Below, piece after piece: positions 38,328-46,857 of a stretch of 64,000 bases of DNA. The stretch spans positions 1 through 64,000 of the forward strand of contig JAOPYI010000059.1 of NCBI GenBank assembly GCA_025964675.1, written 5' to 3'. The stretch is from Sphaerisporangium sp. (lineage in GTDB: Bacteria; Actinomycetota; Actinomycetes; Streptosporangiales; Streptosporangiaceae). The number at the start of each line of letters is the position of its first letter. Position 1 is the stretch's first letter. Under the pieces are notes generated by a model. That model searched no databases, was not told the origin of the DNA, and saw only the letters and a list, made by a program, of their open reading frames with translations. Both the position numbers and the translations under genes were made by a program.

Positions 38328-40022
38328 CTAGCCGATCGGCACGCGCCACTGCAGACGGGTCCCTCCCGATTCGGGCGAGGTGACGTCGAACGATCCACCG
38401 AGCCGGTCCGCGCGTTCTTCGAGGTTGCGCAGGCCGCTGCGTCTCCCTTCTGCCGGAACTCCGACCCCGTTGTCCTCCACGACCAGAGTGAGCCACCCCT
38501 CGTGGGTACGGGCCGTCACATCGGCTCGGGAAGCCTTCGCGTGGCGGACCACGTTCGACAACGCCTCACGGAGAACGGCCGACAGGTGCTCGGCGACTTC
38601 CGCAGGCACACCGTTGTCCAGCTGGCCTTCCATGCTGAGCCCTGGCATGAATCCAAGGTGGCCACGTGCGGCCTCCACCACGTCCACGATCTGGGCGCGC
38701 AGGCTTGGCGTGCCCTGCTCGCGAGGAGTCTGGAGGGCGAAGATGGTCGAGCGGATCTGCCGGATGGTGTTGTCCAGCTCATCGATCGCACTCTGCAGCC
38801 TGGAGGAGGCCTCCGGGTGCTCCACCAGGCGGACCGCGCTCATGAGCGTCATGGCAACGGCGAAGAGCCGCTGGATGACGACATCGTGCAGGTCCTTGGC
38901 GATGCGGTCGCGATCCTCCAGCAACCCCAGCCGCTCGGCGTCCTTGCGAGTCTCGGCCAGCTCCAGCGCGACAGCCGCCTGCCCGGCGAAGGCATGAAGG
39001 GTGCGGAGCTCGGAGTGACTATATGGAATGCGTCCCGGGCGCTTTCCCAAGGACAGCACGCCACGGACGGCACCCGGAACGCCGAATGGAACGGCCGCTA
39101 CCGGGCCAACCGGAACAGATTGCGCGAAGGCGATGAGAACATCGCTTTCGGCGGGGCTGTCTACCATGAGCGGCTCACCGTTCACAAAGGCACGACCAGC
39201 GAGCGAGCCGACGACTTCTCCGGTGGTGTAGTGCTTCTCGTCCTGGCCATCCTCGAGGACGAGGCGGAGGGTGTCCACGTCCTCGCCAGGGAGCAGGAGA
39301 GCCACGACGTCGGCTCCGGCCATCTCCCGGGCCCGCCGCGCCATCAACGCGAGCACCTCCTGCGGTTCGGCTCCCGACAGCAGGCGGGTGGTGACCTCCG
39401 AGGAGGCCTCCAGCCAGCTCTCGCGACGCCGCGTCTCCTCGTACAGCCGGGCGTTCTCGATCGCCACACCGGCCGCCGTGGCCAGGGCGACGACGATCGC
39501 CTCGTCTTCGTCATCGAACTCTCCGCCTCCCCGCTTCTCGGTGAGGTAGAGGTTGCCGAACACCTCGTCCCGGACCCGCAACGGCACGCCCAGGAAGCTG
39601 CCCATCGGCGGATGCCCCGGAGGGAACCCGTAGGACTCGGAATGCTGGGAGATATGGGCCAGCCGCAGCGTCCGGGGCTCCTTGATGAGCAGCCCGAGCA
39701 GCCCCAGGCCATGCGGCCAGTGCTCGATCCGGGCGATCTCCTCCTCGGTCAACCCCACCGGGACGAACCGCACCAGCGTGTTCTCCGCGCCGATCACTCC
39801 CAGGGCGCCGTAACTGGCGTCCACCAGGGTCGTGGCGGTTTCCACGATCCGGTGCAACACGGTTTCCAGATCGAGATCGCTCCCAAGCGAGACGACCGCG
39901 TCCAGCAACCCGTGCACGCGGTCGCGGGTGACTAGTACAGCCTCCAGCCGCGTCTGCAGCTCCGAGAGCAGTTCGTCAAGCCGCATGTGCCGGGCAAGTG
40001 AACGTGGCTCATTGTCCGTCAT
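38328..40022 (-). CDS. DevS/DosT-like sensor histidine kinase with two GAF domains
   Basis: GFPPGHPPMGSFLGVPLRVRDEVFGNLYLTEK in GAF-A, similar to the DosS/DosT heme-binding region; LEDRDRIAKDLHDVVIQRLFAVAM HisKA_3 motif; C-terminal HATPase. Confidence 0.93.
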   Translation of the reverse strand: MTDNEPRSLARHMRLDELLSELQTRLEAVLVTRDRVHGLLDAVVSLGSDLDLETVLHRIVETATTLVDASYGALGVIGAENTLVRFVPVGLTEEEIARIEHWPHGLGLLGLLIKEPRTLRLAHISQHSESYGFPPGHPPMGSFLGVPLRVRDEVFGNLYLTEKRGGGEFDDEDEAIVVALATAAGVAIENARLYEETRRRESWLEASSEVTTRLLSGAEPQEVLALMARRAREMAGADVVALLLPGEDVDTLRLVLEDGQDEKHYTTGEVVGSLAGRAFVNGEPLMVDSPAESDVLIAFAQSVPVGPVAAVPFGVPGAVRGVLSLGKRPGRIPYSHSELRTLHAFAGQAAVALELAETRKDAERLGLLEDRDRIAKDLHDVVIQRLFAVAMTLMSAVRLVEHPEASSRLQSAIDELDNTIRQIRSTIFALQTPREQGTPSLRAQIVDVVEAARGHLGFMPGLSMEGQLDNGVPAEVAEHLSAVLREALSNVVRHAKASRADVTARTHEGWLTLVVEDNGVGVPAEGRRSGLRNLEERADRLGGSFDVTSPESGGTRLQWRVPIG

Positions 40023-40296
40023 ACCAGGGAGTTTGACACTAAGTACTTGCCTGGGCCCATACATGCCCTATAAGGGGCACTCTCAGGAAGTCAGCCCTGG
40101 CTCAGTTCTCTTCCAGCACGTCCGACGTAGGGCGGTGGACCATGTCCCGGCATCATACGGATCTGATGGTGTGCATGCGTTGGAGATGACGTACGCGCCA
40201 GCGGCAGGTGACAGAGCCGAAGGTCCCGTATCGGTCAGGACATCCGGCTGAAGAGGCCAAGCCGTACGGCACTGCCCGACGGGACGGCGAAACGAT

Positions 40297-40911
40297 GTGA
40301 TGAGGGCGGAAGAAACAGTGACCCCCGCACTGAAAGGGCCCGCCATGACACTCACCGAAGGTCGCCACCAGACTGACGCCGCTCCCCATCCCCCCGTTGT
40401 GAAGATCGAGCACCCGCGAAGGGAGACCCGCCCCGTTGAGTACGTCTGGGGCGTCGCCCGCATCGCCATCGGCTGGGTCTTCCTGTGGGCTCTCCTCGAC
40501 AAGATCTTCGGCTGGGGCCTCGCCACCCCGGCCAACCGCGCCTGGATCCACGGCGGCAGCCCGACCACCGGATTCCTCAAGGGCACAACCGACCACACCT
40601 TCGGCGGATTCTTCGCCAACCTGGCCGGTCAGCCCTGGATCGACTGGCTGTTCATGATCGGCCTGCTCAGCATCGGCACCGCGCTGATCCTGGGCGCCGG
40701 CATGAAGATCGCCGCCACCACCGGCGGCCTGCTGCTGGTATTCATGTGGGCAGCCGAACTCCCGCTGGCCAACAACCCCTTCATCGACGAGCACATCATC
40801 TACGCCATCGTGCTGGCCGGCCTGGCCCTGGTTGGCGCCGGCAACACTCTGGGCATCGGCGGATGGTGGAGCGACACCGAAGTGGTCAAGCGTTACCCCA
40901 TCCTCAAGTAG
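40297..40911 (+). CDS. DoxX-like integral membrane protein
   Basis: VEYVWGVARIAIGWVFLWALLDKIFGWGLATP; GIGGWWS; four predicted TM segments; next to the DevS/DevR pair. Confidence 0.8.
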   Translation: MMRAEETVTPALKGPAMTLTEGRHQTDAAPHPPVVKIEHPRRETRPVEYVWGVARIAIGWVFLWALLDKIFGWGLATPANRAWIHGGSPTTGFLKGTTDHTFGGFFANLAGQPWIDWLFMIGLLSIGTALILGAGMKIAATTGGLLLVFMWAAELPLANNPFIDEHIIYAIVLAGLALVGAGNTLGIGGWWSDTEVVKRYPILK

Positions 40912-40931
40912 ACCCCTCATGGCACCCCGTA

Positions 40932-40960
40932 CGCCCGCTCTTCATCACGAAGGGCGGGCG
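40932..40960 (+). terminator. candidate terminator after DoxX-like gene
   Basis: CGCCCGCTCTTC-ATCAC-GAAGGGCGGGCG, 12-bp stem with one G-U pair. Confidence 0.6.
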
Positions 40961-41002
40961 CCGACGTATGCGGTCGCCGACGTATGCGGTCGCCGACATG
41001 CG
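40961..41002. repeat. 16-bp tandem repeat, two copies plus degenerate third
   Basis: CCGACGTATGCGGTCG x2 (40961-40976, 40977-40992) then CCGACATGCG. Confidence 0.8.
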
Positions 41003-41075
41003 TCCGAGCTCCAAGAGGCCGCTCCAGGTCTCACCCAGCAAAGGTCCGGGCCCTCGATCCGATCCAGATCGACGC

Positions 41076-41738
41076 TCAGCTATCCGTTCTACTCCTGCCT
41101 TCAGGTTGACCGGCCTTCAGTCGGGCCGCCAGAGCCGCCACCTGGGTACGGCGTTGCATGTTGAGCTTGCTCAACAGGTTCGACACGTAGTTCTTGACGG
41201 TCTTCTCGGCCAGGTAGAGCCGATCGCCGATCTGACGATTGGTCATCCCCTCGCCGATGAACTCCAAGATGTGCCGCTCCTGATCGGTGAGGGCGGCCAG
41301 CGGGTCCTTGTGGCCGGCTTGCTCACGCAACCGATGAAGCATGGTGGCGGTGGTCTTCGGATCCAGCAGTGACTCGCCGGCCGCGACCGTCCGGACCGCG
41401 CCGACCAGATCCGACCCGTGGATCTGCTTGAGCACGTATCCCGCGGCACCGGCCATCACCGCGGTGAACAGCGCTTCCTCGTCGGCGTACGAGGTGAGCA
41501 TCAGGCAGGCAAGCTCGGGCATGCGGGAGCGCACCTCCCGGCAGACGTCCACACCGCTGCCATCGGGGAGCCGGACGTCCAGCACCGCGACATCCGGCTT
41601 GAGAGCCGGGATGCGGGCCACCGCGGACTCCGCCGTCCCGGCCTCACCGACGACCTCGATATCGTCCTCGGCCTCCAGCAGCGCCGCCACGCCACGTCGC
41701 ACTACCTCATGGTCATCCACCAGGAACACCCGAATCAT
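41076..41738 (-). CDS. DevR/DosR-like NarL-family response regulator
   Basis: FLVDDHEVVRRGVAALL; VLDVRLPDGSGVDVCREVRSRMPELACLMLTSY; LTDQERHILEFIGEGMTNRQIGDRLYLAEKTVKNYVSNLLSKLNMQRRTQ. Confidence 0.95.
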   Translation of the reverse strand: MIRVFLVDDHEVVRRGVAALLEAEDDIEVVGEAGTAESAVARIPALKPDVAVLDVRLPDGSGVDVCREVRSRMPELACLMLTSYADEEALFTAVMAGAAGYVLKQIHGSDLVGAVRTVAAGESLLDPKTTATMLHRLREQAGHKDPLAALTDQERHILEFIGEGMTNRQIGDRLYLAEKTVKNYVSNLLSKLNMQRRTQVAALAARLKAGQPEGRSRTDS

Positions 41739-42025
41739 GTCTTGGACGGTAATCCTCTTCAGTCCTCTGGCGGTAGGGGATCAAGCCCCTGAAGAAGCAG
41801 ATCAAGAACTTTGGCTCGGGTGGCCAGAGCTGCCACGCCTCGCCGCCCTCGCTTACCGGCCGTCCCGACGTCGGCCTGAATCAAGTCGCGCATATCGACG
41901 GTGGAGCGCCGGGGGTTGGCTCTCAATCCCCGCCAGGCGATCTGCTCGGTCGACCGCCCAGTTGCACCTGTCACCCTCGCGACGCGGCTCCAGTGCCCGG
42001 CAGATGATTCTGCGCTCCGAGGCCG

Positions 42026-42457
42026 TCAGTGGCGAATGCGGCGGCCGGTGAGCTGCACGGGGTCGACGCGGATGTACAGTCGTCGCTCGCCACCGGCCCA
42101 CGGCTGGACGGCCGAGGTACTCACAGCGGTCAGCTCCTCCTCCGAGGAGATACGGTGGGCGGCTCCCTGGATCAGAACGCTCCAGCCCTCGCGGGTCGCG
42201 GTGTCGATGTGATCCACCTCAAATGCGATCTTGAACTCGACACCCTTGACCCCCGTGCTCAGATCCTCGTCCATCGGCCCGCCGAAGGCGGTCCGGAACA
42301 CCACCGCCCTGCCATGCATCGTGTAGTTGACCGGAAGCACGGTGGGCCCGTTGGGAGTGTTGAAGCCAACCCGGCCGATGCCTCCTGGGGAAATGAGCCT
42401 CAAGCATTCCTTGACGTCGAGCTCTTCCAGAACGGGAGGGGTGATGCGGTCTTTCAT
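42026..42457 (-). CDS. pyridoxamine 5'-phosphate oxidase family protein
   Basis: LDVKECLRLISPGGIGRVGFNTPNGPTVLPVNYTMHGRAVVFRTAFG. Confidence 0.9.
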   Translation of the reverse strand: MKDRITPPVLEELDVKECLRLISPGGIGRVGFNTPNGPTVLPVNYTMHGRAVVFRTAFGGPMDEDLSTGVKGVEFKIAFEVDHIDTATREGWSVLIQGAAHRISSEEELTAVSTSAVQPWAGGERRLYIRVDPVQLTGRRIRH

Positions 42458-42510
42458 GGCGATTCTCTTTCTGTAAGGTCGTTGTCGGGCGTTCGCCTTC
42501 ATGACGGTTC

Positions 42511-43259
42511 TCAGCGCAGCCGGCGACGGAACGGGGACTGACGTGGCGAGGCGGGCGCGAGCCGCACCCGCACGTCCACGGCCACTGCTCCGGCAGGCGT
42601 GACGATCACCGGGTTGAGATCGAGCTCCGCCACCTCGGGAACTTCGTCCATCAGCCGCCCTACCCCGATGATCTGCGCCCGCTCGCGGCGTGCACCGGGG
42701 GCACCTCGACTGGCCGATCCTGGGGCCGTGAACGCCACGCGGCGTACTCCACGGCGCGGCTGAGGGCATGCACGGCCTGTTCGGGGAAGGCATAGCTCGG
42801 CACGTGCGAGCCAACCAGCCCGTCATGTCCGAGCACGCAGGCCAGGACGGTCTTGTCCGCTCCCTGCGAGGCGGCGGCGATCGCCTCCTGGGTCCTGGTG
42901 AGGCCCGAGCCGAACGGCGGGGTGTAGACGACCAGCACGGCATCGACGTCCGGGTCGGCCAGCACCGTTCGCACCGCGTCCGCGAGTTCCCCGGCCTCGC
43001 CGTCGGCGGTCACACCACCGGGTTGCCGACCGCCGCGGCCGTACGCAGCCGGCGCGCAACGCCGCTCGTGTGACCTGGGAGAGCTCGGGGACGAGAAGGC
43101 CCGCTGCTCGCACGCGAACCGCAGGTAGGTGGAGCGTTCGGATGACCTGTCCACCAGGTCGTGAAGCGCGGCCCGATCGGAAACGCGCAGCAAGCGGATG
43201 TGAGCGATACCACCGTCACGCAGCAGTACGTCGCATTCCTCGGGCAGAGATCGTGTCAT
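42511..43259 (-). pseudogene. decayed GNAT / acetate-CoA ligase (ADP-forming)-like bifunctional protein
   Basis: Homologous segments in three minus frames: GNAT-like N-terminus (HIRLLRVSDRAALHDLVDRSSERSTYLRF), GLLVPELSQVTRAALRA, LRTAAAVGNPV, VTADGEAGELADAVRTVLADPDVDAVLVVYTPPF, VGRLMDEVPEVAELDLNPVIVTPAGAVAVDVRVRL. Far shorter than an intact ~900-aa protein. Confidence 0.85.
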
Positions 43260-43587
43260 GCCTTCAAGACTCCGCCGATGCCATCGCTACCCACAGAGTC
43301 GAAATGCTCCTCTACGAAGGACCCTCGTCCCGGGATCGATCTTCCGAAAGCATCCGCGTAGCTGACACGAATCCAACACCACGTCTGTGCCGCTCAGAGT
43401 ATTGACGTCAAGCAGTGCACCGAACGCCTCGCCGTCCGGTGAGCGCTCCATGTCAAATGGTGGTGACGCCGTACGCCTGGAACTGCGCGTGGACCCGGTC
43501 GAGCAGGTCCTGATCGGGTGGTCGCACGCCGGTCAAGGGGAAGGACGGGCCGAGGCGCTGGTATTTTTCCGCCGCAATGCGGAATGC

Positions 43588-43732
43588 GGCCAACTACAAC
43601 GGCTAAGGGCCGATGCCGTACAACTGGGGCTACCAGGCCATCTGGCAGTTCGCCGACCACGGCACCTTCCCCGGTGACCAGGACTACTTCAACGGCGACT
43701 TCTCCCGCATCCAGGCCCTCGCCAACGGCTGA
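43588..43732 (+). pseudogene. C-terminal relic of a GH25-type lysozyme
   Basis: ANYNG*GPMPYNWGYQAIWQFADHGTFPGDQDYFNGDFSRIQALANG*: GH25-like C-terminus with an in-frame stop; upstream catalytic domain absent. Confidence 0.75.
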
Positions 43733-43751
43733 GCCCGGCTCCACGCAAGAC

Positions 43752-43791
43752 AAGAGGGCCCTGCCCACGTTCCCGTAGTCAGGGGCCTCTT
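43752..43791 (+). terminator. terminator-like hairpin retained downstream of the GH25 relic
   Basis: AAGAGGGCCCTG / CAGGGGCCTCTT stem with one non-Watson-Crick pair. Confidence 0.55.
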
Positions 43792-43863
43792 CATCCGAAT
43801 TCGTTCAACCTGCGCGAGCCCGAAGCGGTCTTCCGGTGCGACCGGACCGGTGTGGGAACCGTG

Positions 43864-44568
43864 TCACCCCCTGACCGCGGTTCGGCTGGAGCGGAAGGCC
43901 ATCCAGCCCATCGCCAGGAACCAGGCGTGGACCTCGAGGACCAGGACGCGCTGCAGTAGACCGGCCACTCCCACCTGGGGCGTCATCGGGTCGAAGATCT
44001 GGAAGAAGATGACCAGGAGCACGAGCGTAACCGGGCTGGCGACCAGCAGCCAGTTGCCGAACCGCCGTAAGCGGGGCATGGTGCGGAAGAACAGGCCCGT
44101 CGCCAGGAAGCTCACGACCGGGGTTCCAACGCCCAGGAGAAAGCCCATCAGGTGCGGAAGGAACGCGTCCAGATGGTAGATGCCGTCGATCACGAGGCCG
44201 ACCGGTGAGAGCGCGAGCAGCCCCGCGCAGACCCGGCGTGCCACGGGCCTGCCGTTGGCGCTGATGGTCTGGAAGACACCGATCACGCCGACGATGAGGA
44301 GGAGGCCGCTGAGCACGAAGCCCGCGTTCATGAAGGGGCCGGTGGAGCCCAGGCCCAGGCCGCTGACTGGCTGGCTGATGGGAGAGTAGGGCGCGATCAC
44401 GGTGTCCCAGAGCGTGTACCCCCGGCTCAGGAAGCCCAGGACGAACCAGGCGAGGGTGAACAGGACCGGCCCCGCGACGGCGCCGAGCGCGACCCATCGG
44501 GTCTTGTTCGGGGTCTCCAGGACGACCGGCCTGGCATTCCGGGTCTTGAGATCCGCGGTCTGGTTCAT
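43864..44568 (-). CDS. DUF998-like multi-TM membrane protein
   Basis: RGYTLWDTVIAPYSPISQPVSGLGLGSTGPFMNAGFVLSGLLLIVGVIGVF. Start 44568 or 44583. Confidence 0.8.
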   Translation of the reverse strand: MNQTADLKTRNARPVVLETPNKTRWVALGAVAGPVLFTLAWFVLGFLSRGYTLWDTVIAPYSPISQPVSGLGLGSTGPFMNAGFVLSGLLLIVGVIGVFQTISANGRPVARRVCAGLLALSPVGLVIDGIYHLDAFLPHLMGFLLGVGTPVVSFLATGLFFRTMPRLRRFGNWLLVASPVTLVLLVIFFQIFDPMTPQVGVAGLLQRVLVLEVHAWFLAMGWMAFRSSRTAVRG

Positions 44569-44806
44569 CGCTGTACTCCTCATCGGTTTTCCTTCATCTG
44601 GTGTCGGCCTTACAAACTCCATTTCATCTGTGGGGCCTCCTCCTCCGAATGAGGCCAAAGTCCTTCGCGTAGGGGTCCTTAGGCGTCCCAAGGTCAGGGT
44701 CTTCGGGTCCGACCGGCCTGCGGCGCGATCGGAAAGCGACTCCGAAACGCCGCCCGTGTTCCCACGATCCGACCTACGCATTCCCCGCCCTCGGGGCCCA
44801 CCATGG

Positions 44807-44890
44807 CGGCAACACCTCGGTGATCCGCGGCGTCTTACGCGCCCACGGCGGCAGGATCGCTGAGGAAAACCGCTGCCGCTCGCCGGTGCC
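44807..44890 (-). mobile_element. relic of an IS256-family (Mutator-like) transposase
   Basis: Minus-strand GTGERQRFSSAILPPWARKTPRITEVLP, similar to IS256-family N-terminal RFSSxILPPWxRKxPxIxEVLP; homology stops immediately after. Confidence 0.65.
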
Positions 44891-45279
44891 GGATCGACGC
44901 GCTTGAGAGCGCTTGAGTCTGTCCTCACGCCCGCGCGTGACCCCTCCCGTTGACAGGCGGCACCCGGATACCGTGACTACCAGACCGCGACAACCCGGGC
45001 CCTGCCTGTCGTCGTGCTGCAGCACGCCGGGCCCGAAGCCTGGGAAGGTCCCCGCGAGGTGGAAGGATCTCGCCGACAAGCTCCGTGAGGAACACCGCAC
45101 GGTGGCGCGGGACCAGGTCCCCGGCCCCCGGCGCCGGCTGCGCCACGCAGCTGAGAAAAGCACCGCCTGACGGGAGAGCGCGGAAGGCCGTGACGGCCCG
45201 TATCCCGGTTCGTCACGGCCCCGGGCCTGGCCGAGGCGGGAGGCGACCTGATGAACTGGCGGTGAGTAGGGAGGATGCT

Positions 45280-45918
45280 GTGACGAAGACTCCAATCAAC
45301 CATCCGATCTTCGCCCGGTTCTATGCCTTCATCAGTCAGGTGCTGGAGTGTCGCGGCCTGGCGAAGCGCCGTCAGGCGCTGCTGAGCGGTCTTTGCGGGG
45401 AAGTGATCGAAGTAGGTGCCGGGAACGGGCTCACCTTCGCCCACTACCCGCTCACCGTCGACCGGGTGCTCGCGATCGAACCCGAACCCCGGCTGCGCCG
45501 GCACGCGCAGGCAGCCGCGGACAAGGCATTGGCCACGGTCGAGGTGGTCGGCGGCCTGGCTGACCAGTTGCCGGGCAAAGACCAGACCTTTGACGCTGCG
45601 GTGGTGTCAATGGTGCTGTGCTCGCTGCCCGACCCGGTGGCGGCGTTGCGGGAGATGTACCGGGTGCTCAAGCCCGGCGGGCAGCTGCGTTTCCTGGAAC
45701 ATGTCCGCGCCGATTCCGTCGGTTTGGTTCGGGCGCAGCGACTGCTGGACGCCACGGTGTGGCCGCTGCTGGCCGGTGGCTGTCACACCGGCCGCGACAG
45801 CGCCGCGGCGATCGAGTCGGCCGGGTTCACCATGGAACATCTGGAGCGGTTCTTGTTTGCCGGGGTCCGCACGCCGGTCTCCTTCTTCATCCTTGGTACG
45901 GCGTCGCGTCCTTGGTGA
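45280..45918 (+). CDS. class I SAM-dependent methyltransferase
   Basis: GEVIEVGAGNGLTFAHYP motif I; AAVVSMVLCSLPDPVAALREMYRVLKPGGQLRFLEHV. GGAGG upstream of GTG 45280. Confidence 0.9.
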   Translation: MTKTPINHPIFARFYAFISQVLECRGLAKRRQALLSGLCGEVIEVGAGNGLTFAHYPLTVDRVLAIEPEPRLRRHAQAAADKALATVEVVGGLADQLPGKDQTFDAAVVSMVLCSLPDPVAALREMYRVLKPGGQLRFLEHVRADSVGLVRAQRLLDATVWPLLAGGCHTGRDSAAAIESAGFTMEHLERFLFAGVRTPVSFFILGTASRPW

Positions 45919-46008
45919 GCTGGTCGGCGGTGGCCATCGGTCATCCCCAGCCGGCTGTTCAGTTGCCGGCTACGGGTACGTCCGGTGCCCGACCCACACC
46001 AATTGGGA

Positions 46009-46674
46009 TCAGGTCGTGTGGCGGGCCCTCTCGAGGCCGTCGAGGATCAGGTCCAGCCCGAACTCGAACTCGTTGCCGTAGTCGTAACCGGGCTGCAGAA
46101 CGTGCTCGACGGCCATCTCGGTGAGGTGGGGATACTGGCCGGAGGAGAATCGCGCCATGATCGCCTGCGCAACCTTCGCCGTGTCGTCCGCGGTGTCGAA
46201 CGGCAGGCTCGGCTCCTGCAGGGCGAACCCGTAGATGTAACTGTCCAGGGCGGAGTACGCGTGGGCGGCCATGGCGATCGAAAAGCCCGCGCCCCGCAGC
46301 ATTCCGATCACGGCGTCATGGTGGCGCAACGTTGCGGGACCGGGCGTGGCCCGCGACTCCATCCGCCCGATCGCCCAGGGGTGACGTGACAGGGCCCCGC
46401 GGGCCGAGATGGCCCGCCGGCGCATGGCCGTCCTCCAGTCGGTTTCACGGGTTGTCAGGTCGATCTCGCCGAAGACGATGTCGATCATGCCGTCGAGCAG
46501 GTCCCCCTTGTTCGCCACGTGGTTGTACAGCGACATCGCCTCGACCCCGAGCTCCACACCGAGCTTGCGCATGGTGAGCGACTCGATCCCACCCGCATCG
46601 GCCAGGGCGACCGCGGCCTGCAGCACCCGGTCACGGTTCAGCCGTGCCCGGGGCTCAGCGTTCGGGTAAGTCAT
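46009..46674 (-). CDS. TetR/AcrR family regulator (TetR_C-type)
   Basis: [60 protein letters not shown]. Confidence 0.95.
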   Translation of the reverse strand: MTYPNAEPRARLNRDRVLQAAVALADAGGIESLTMRKLGVELGVEAMSLYNHVANKGDLLDGMIDIVFGEIDLTTRETDWRTAMRRRAISARGALSRHPWAIGRMESRATPGPATLRHHDAVIGMLRGAGFSIAMAAHAYSALDSYIYGFALQEPSLPFDTADDTAKVAQAIMARFSSGQYPHLTEMAVEHVLQPGYDYGNEFEFGLDLILDGLERARHTT

Positions 46675-46693
46675 CCGCGTCCTCCTTGACTTG

Positions 46694-46739
46694 CTTACAC
46701 CGTAAGCGTACAACTTACAACATAAGCTTACAATGTAGG
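46694..46739. promoter_or_regulatory. three-box palindromic operator array between TetR and SDR genes
   Basis: CTTACACCGTAAG (46694-46706), CTTACAACATAAG (46714-46726), CTTACAATGTAGG (46727-46739). Confidence 0.75.
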
Positions 46740-46857
46740 GAGAGAGTGATGGGGCCTTCCTGCTGTCCACGTTGACGTCCACGATCAAGACCGTCGTCTA
46801 CCGCCGAGGCTCTATCGGTGATCCAGCCGGTGCCGACTACACCGAAGGAGCACGAAC

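Noticed and set aside
41759-41974. 71-aa minus ORF upstream of the DevR-like gene
   Set aside because: No family recognised and no convincing start/RBS; could be a gene remnant but unsupported.
44680-44720. Possible DevR box (minus strand CTTGGGACGCCTAAGGACCCC)
   Set aside because: Second half is GGACC, not GTCCC, so it is not the expected palindrome.
44774-45295. 173-aa minus ORF as an intact gene
   Set aside because: Only its tail (44807-44890) resembles anything (IS256 transposase); the rest looks non-coding, so it was called as a relic.
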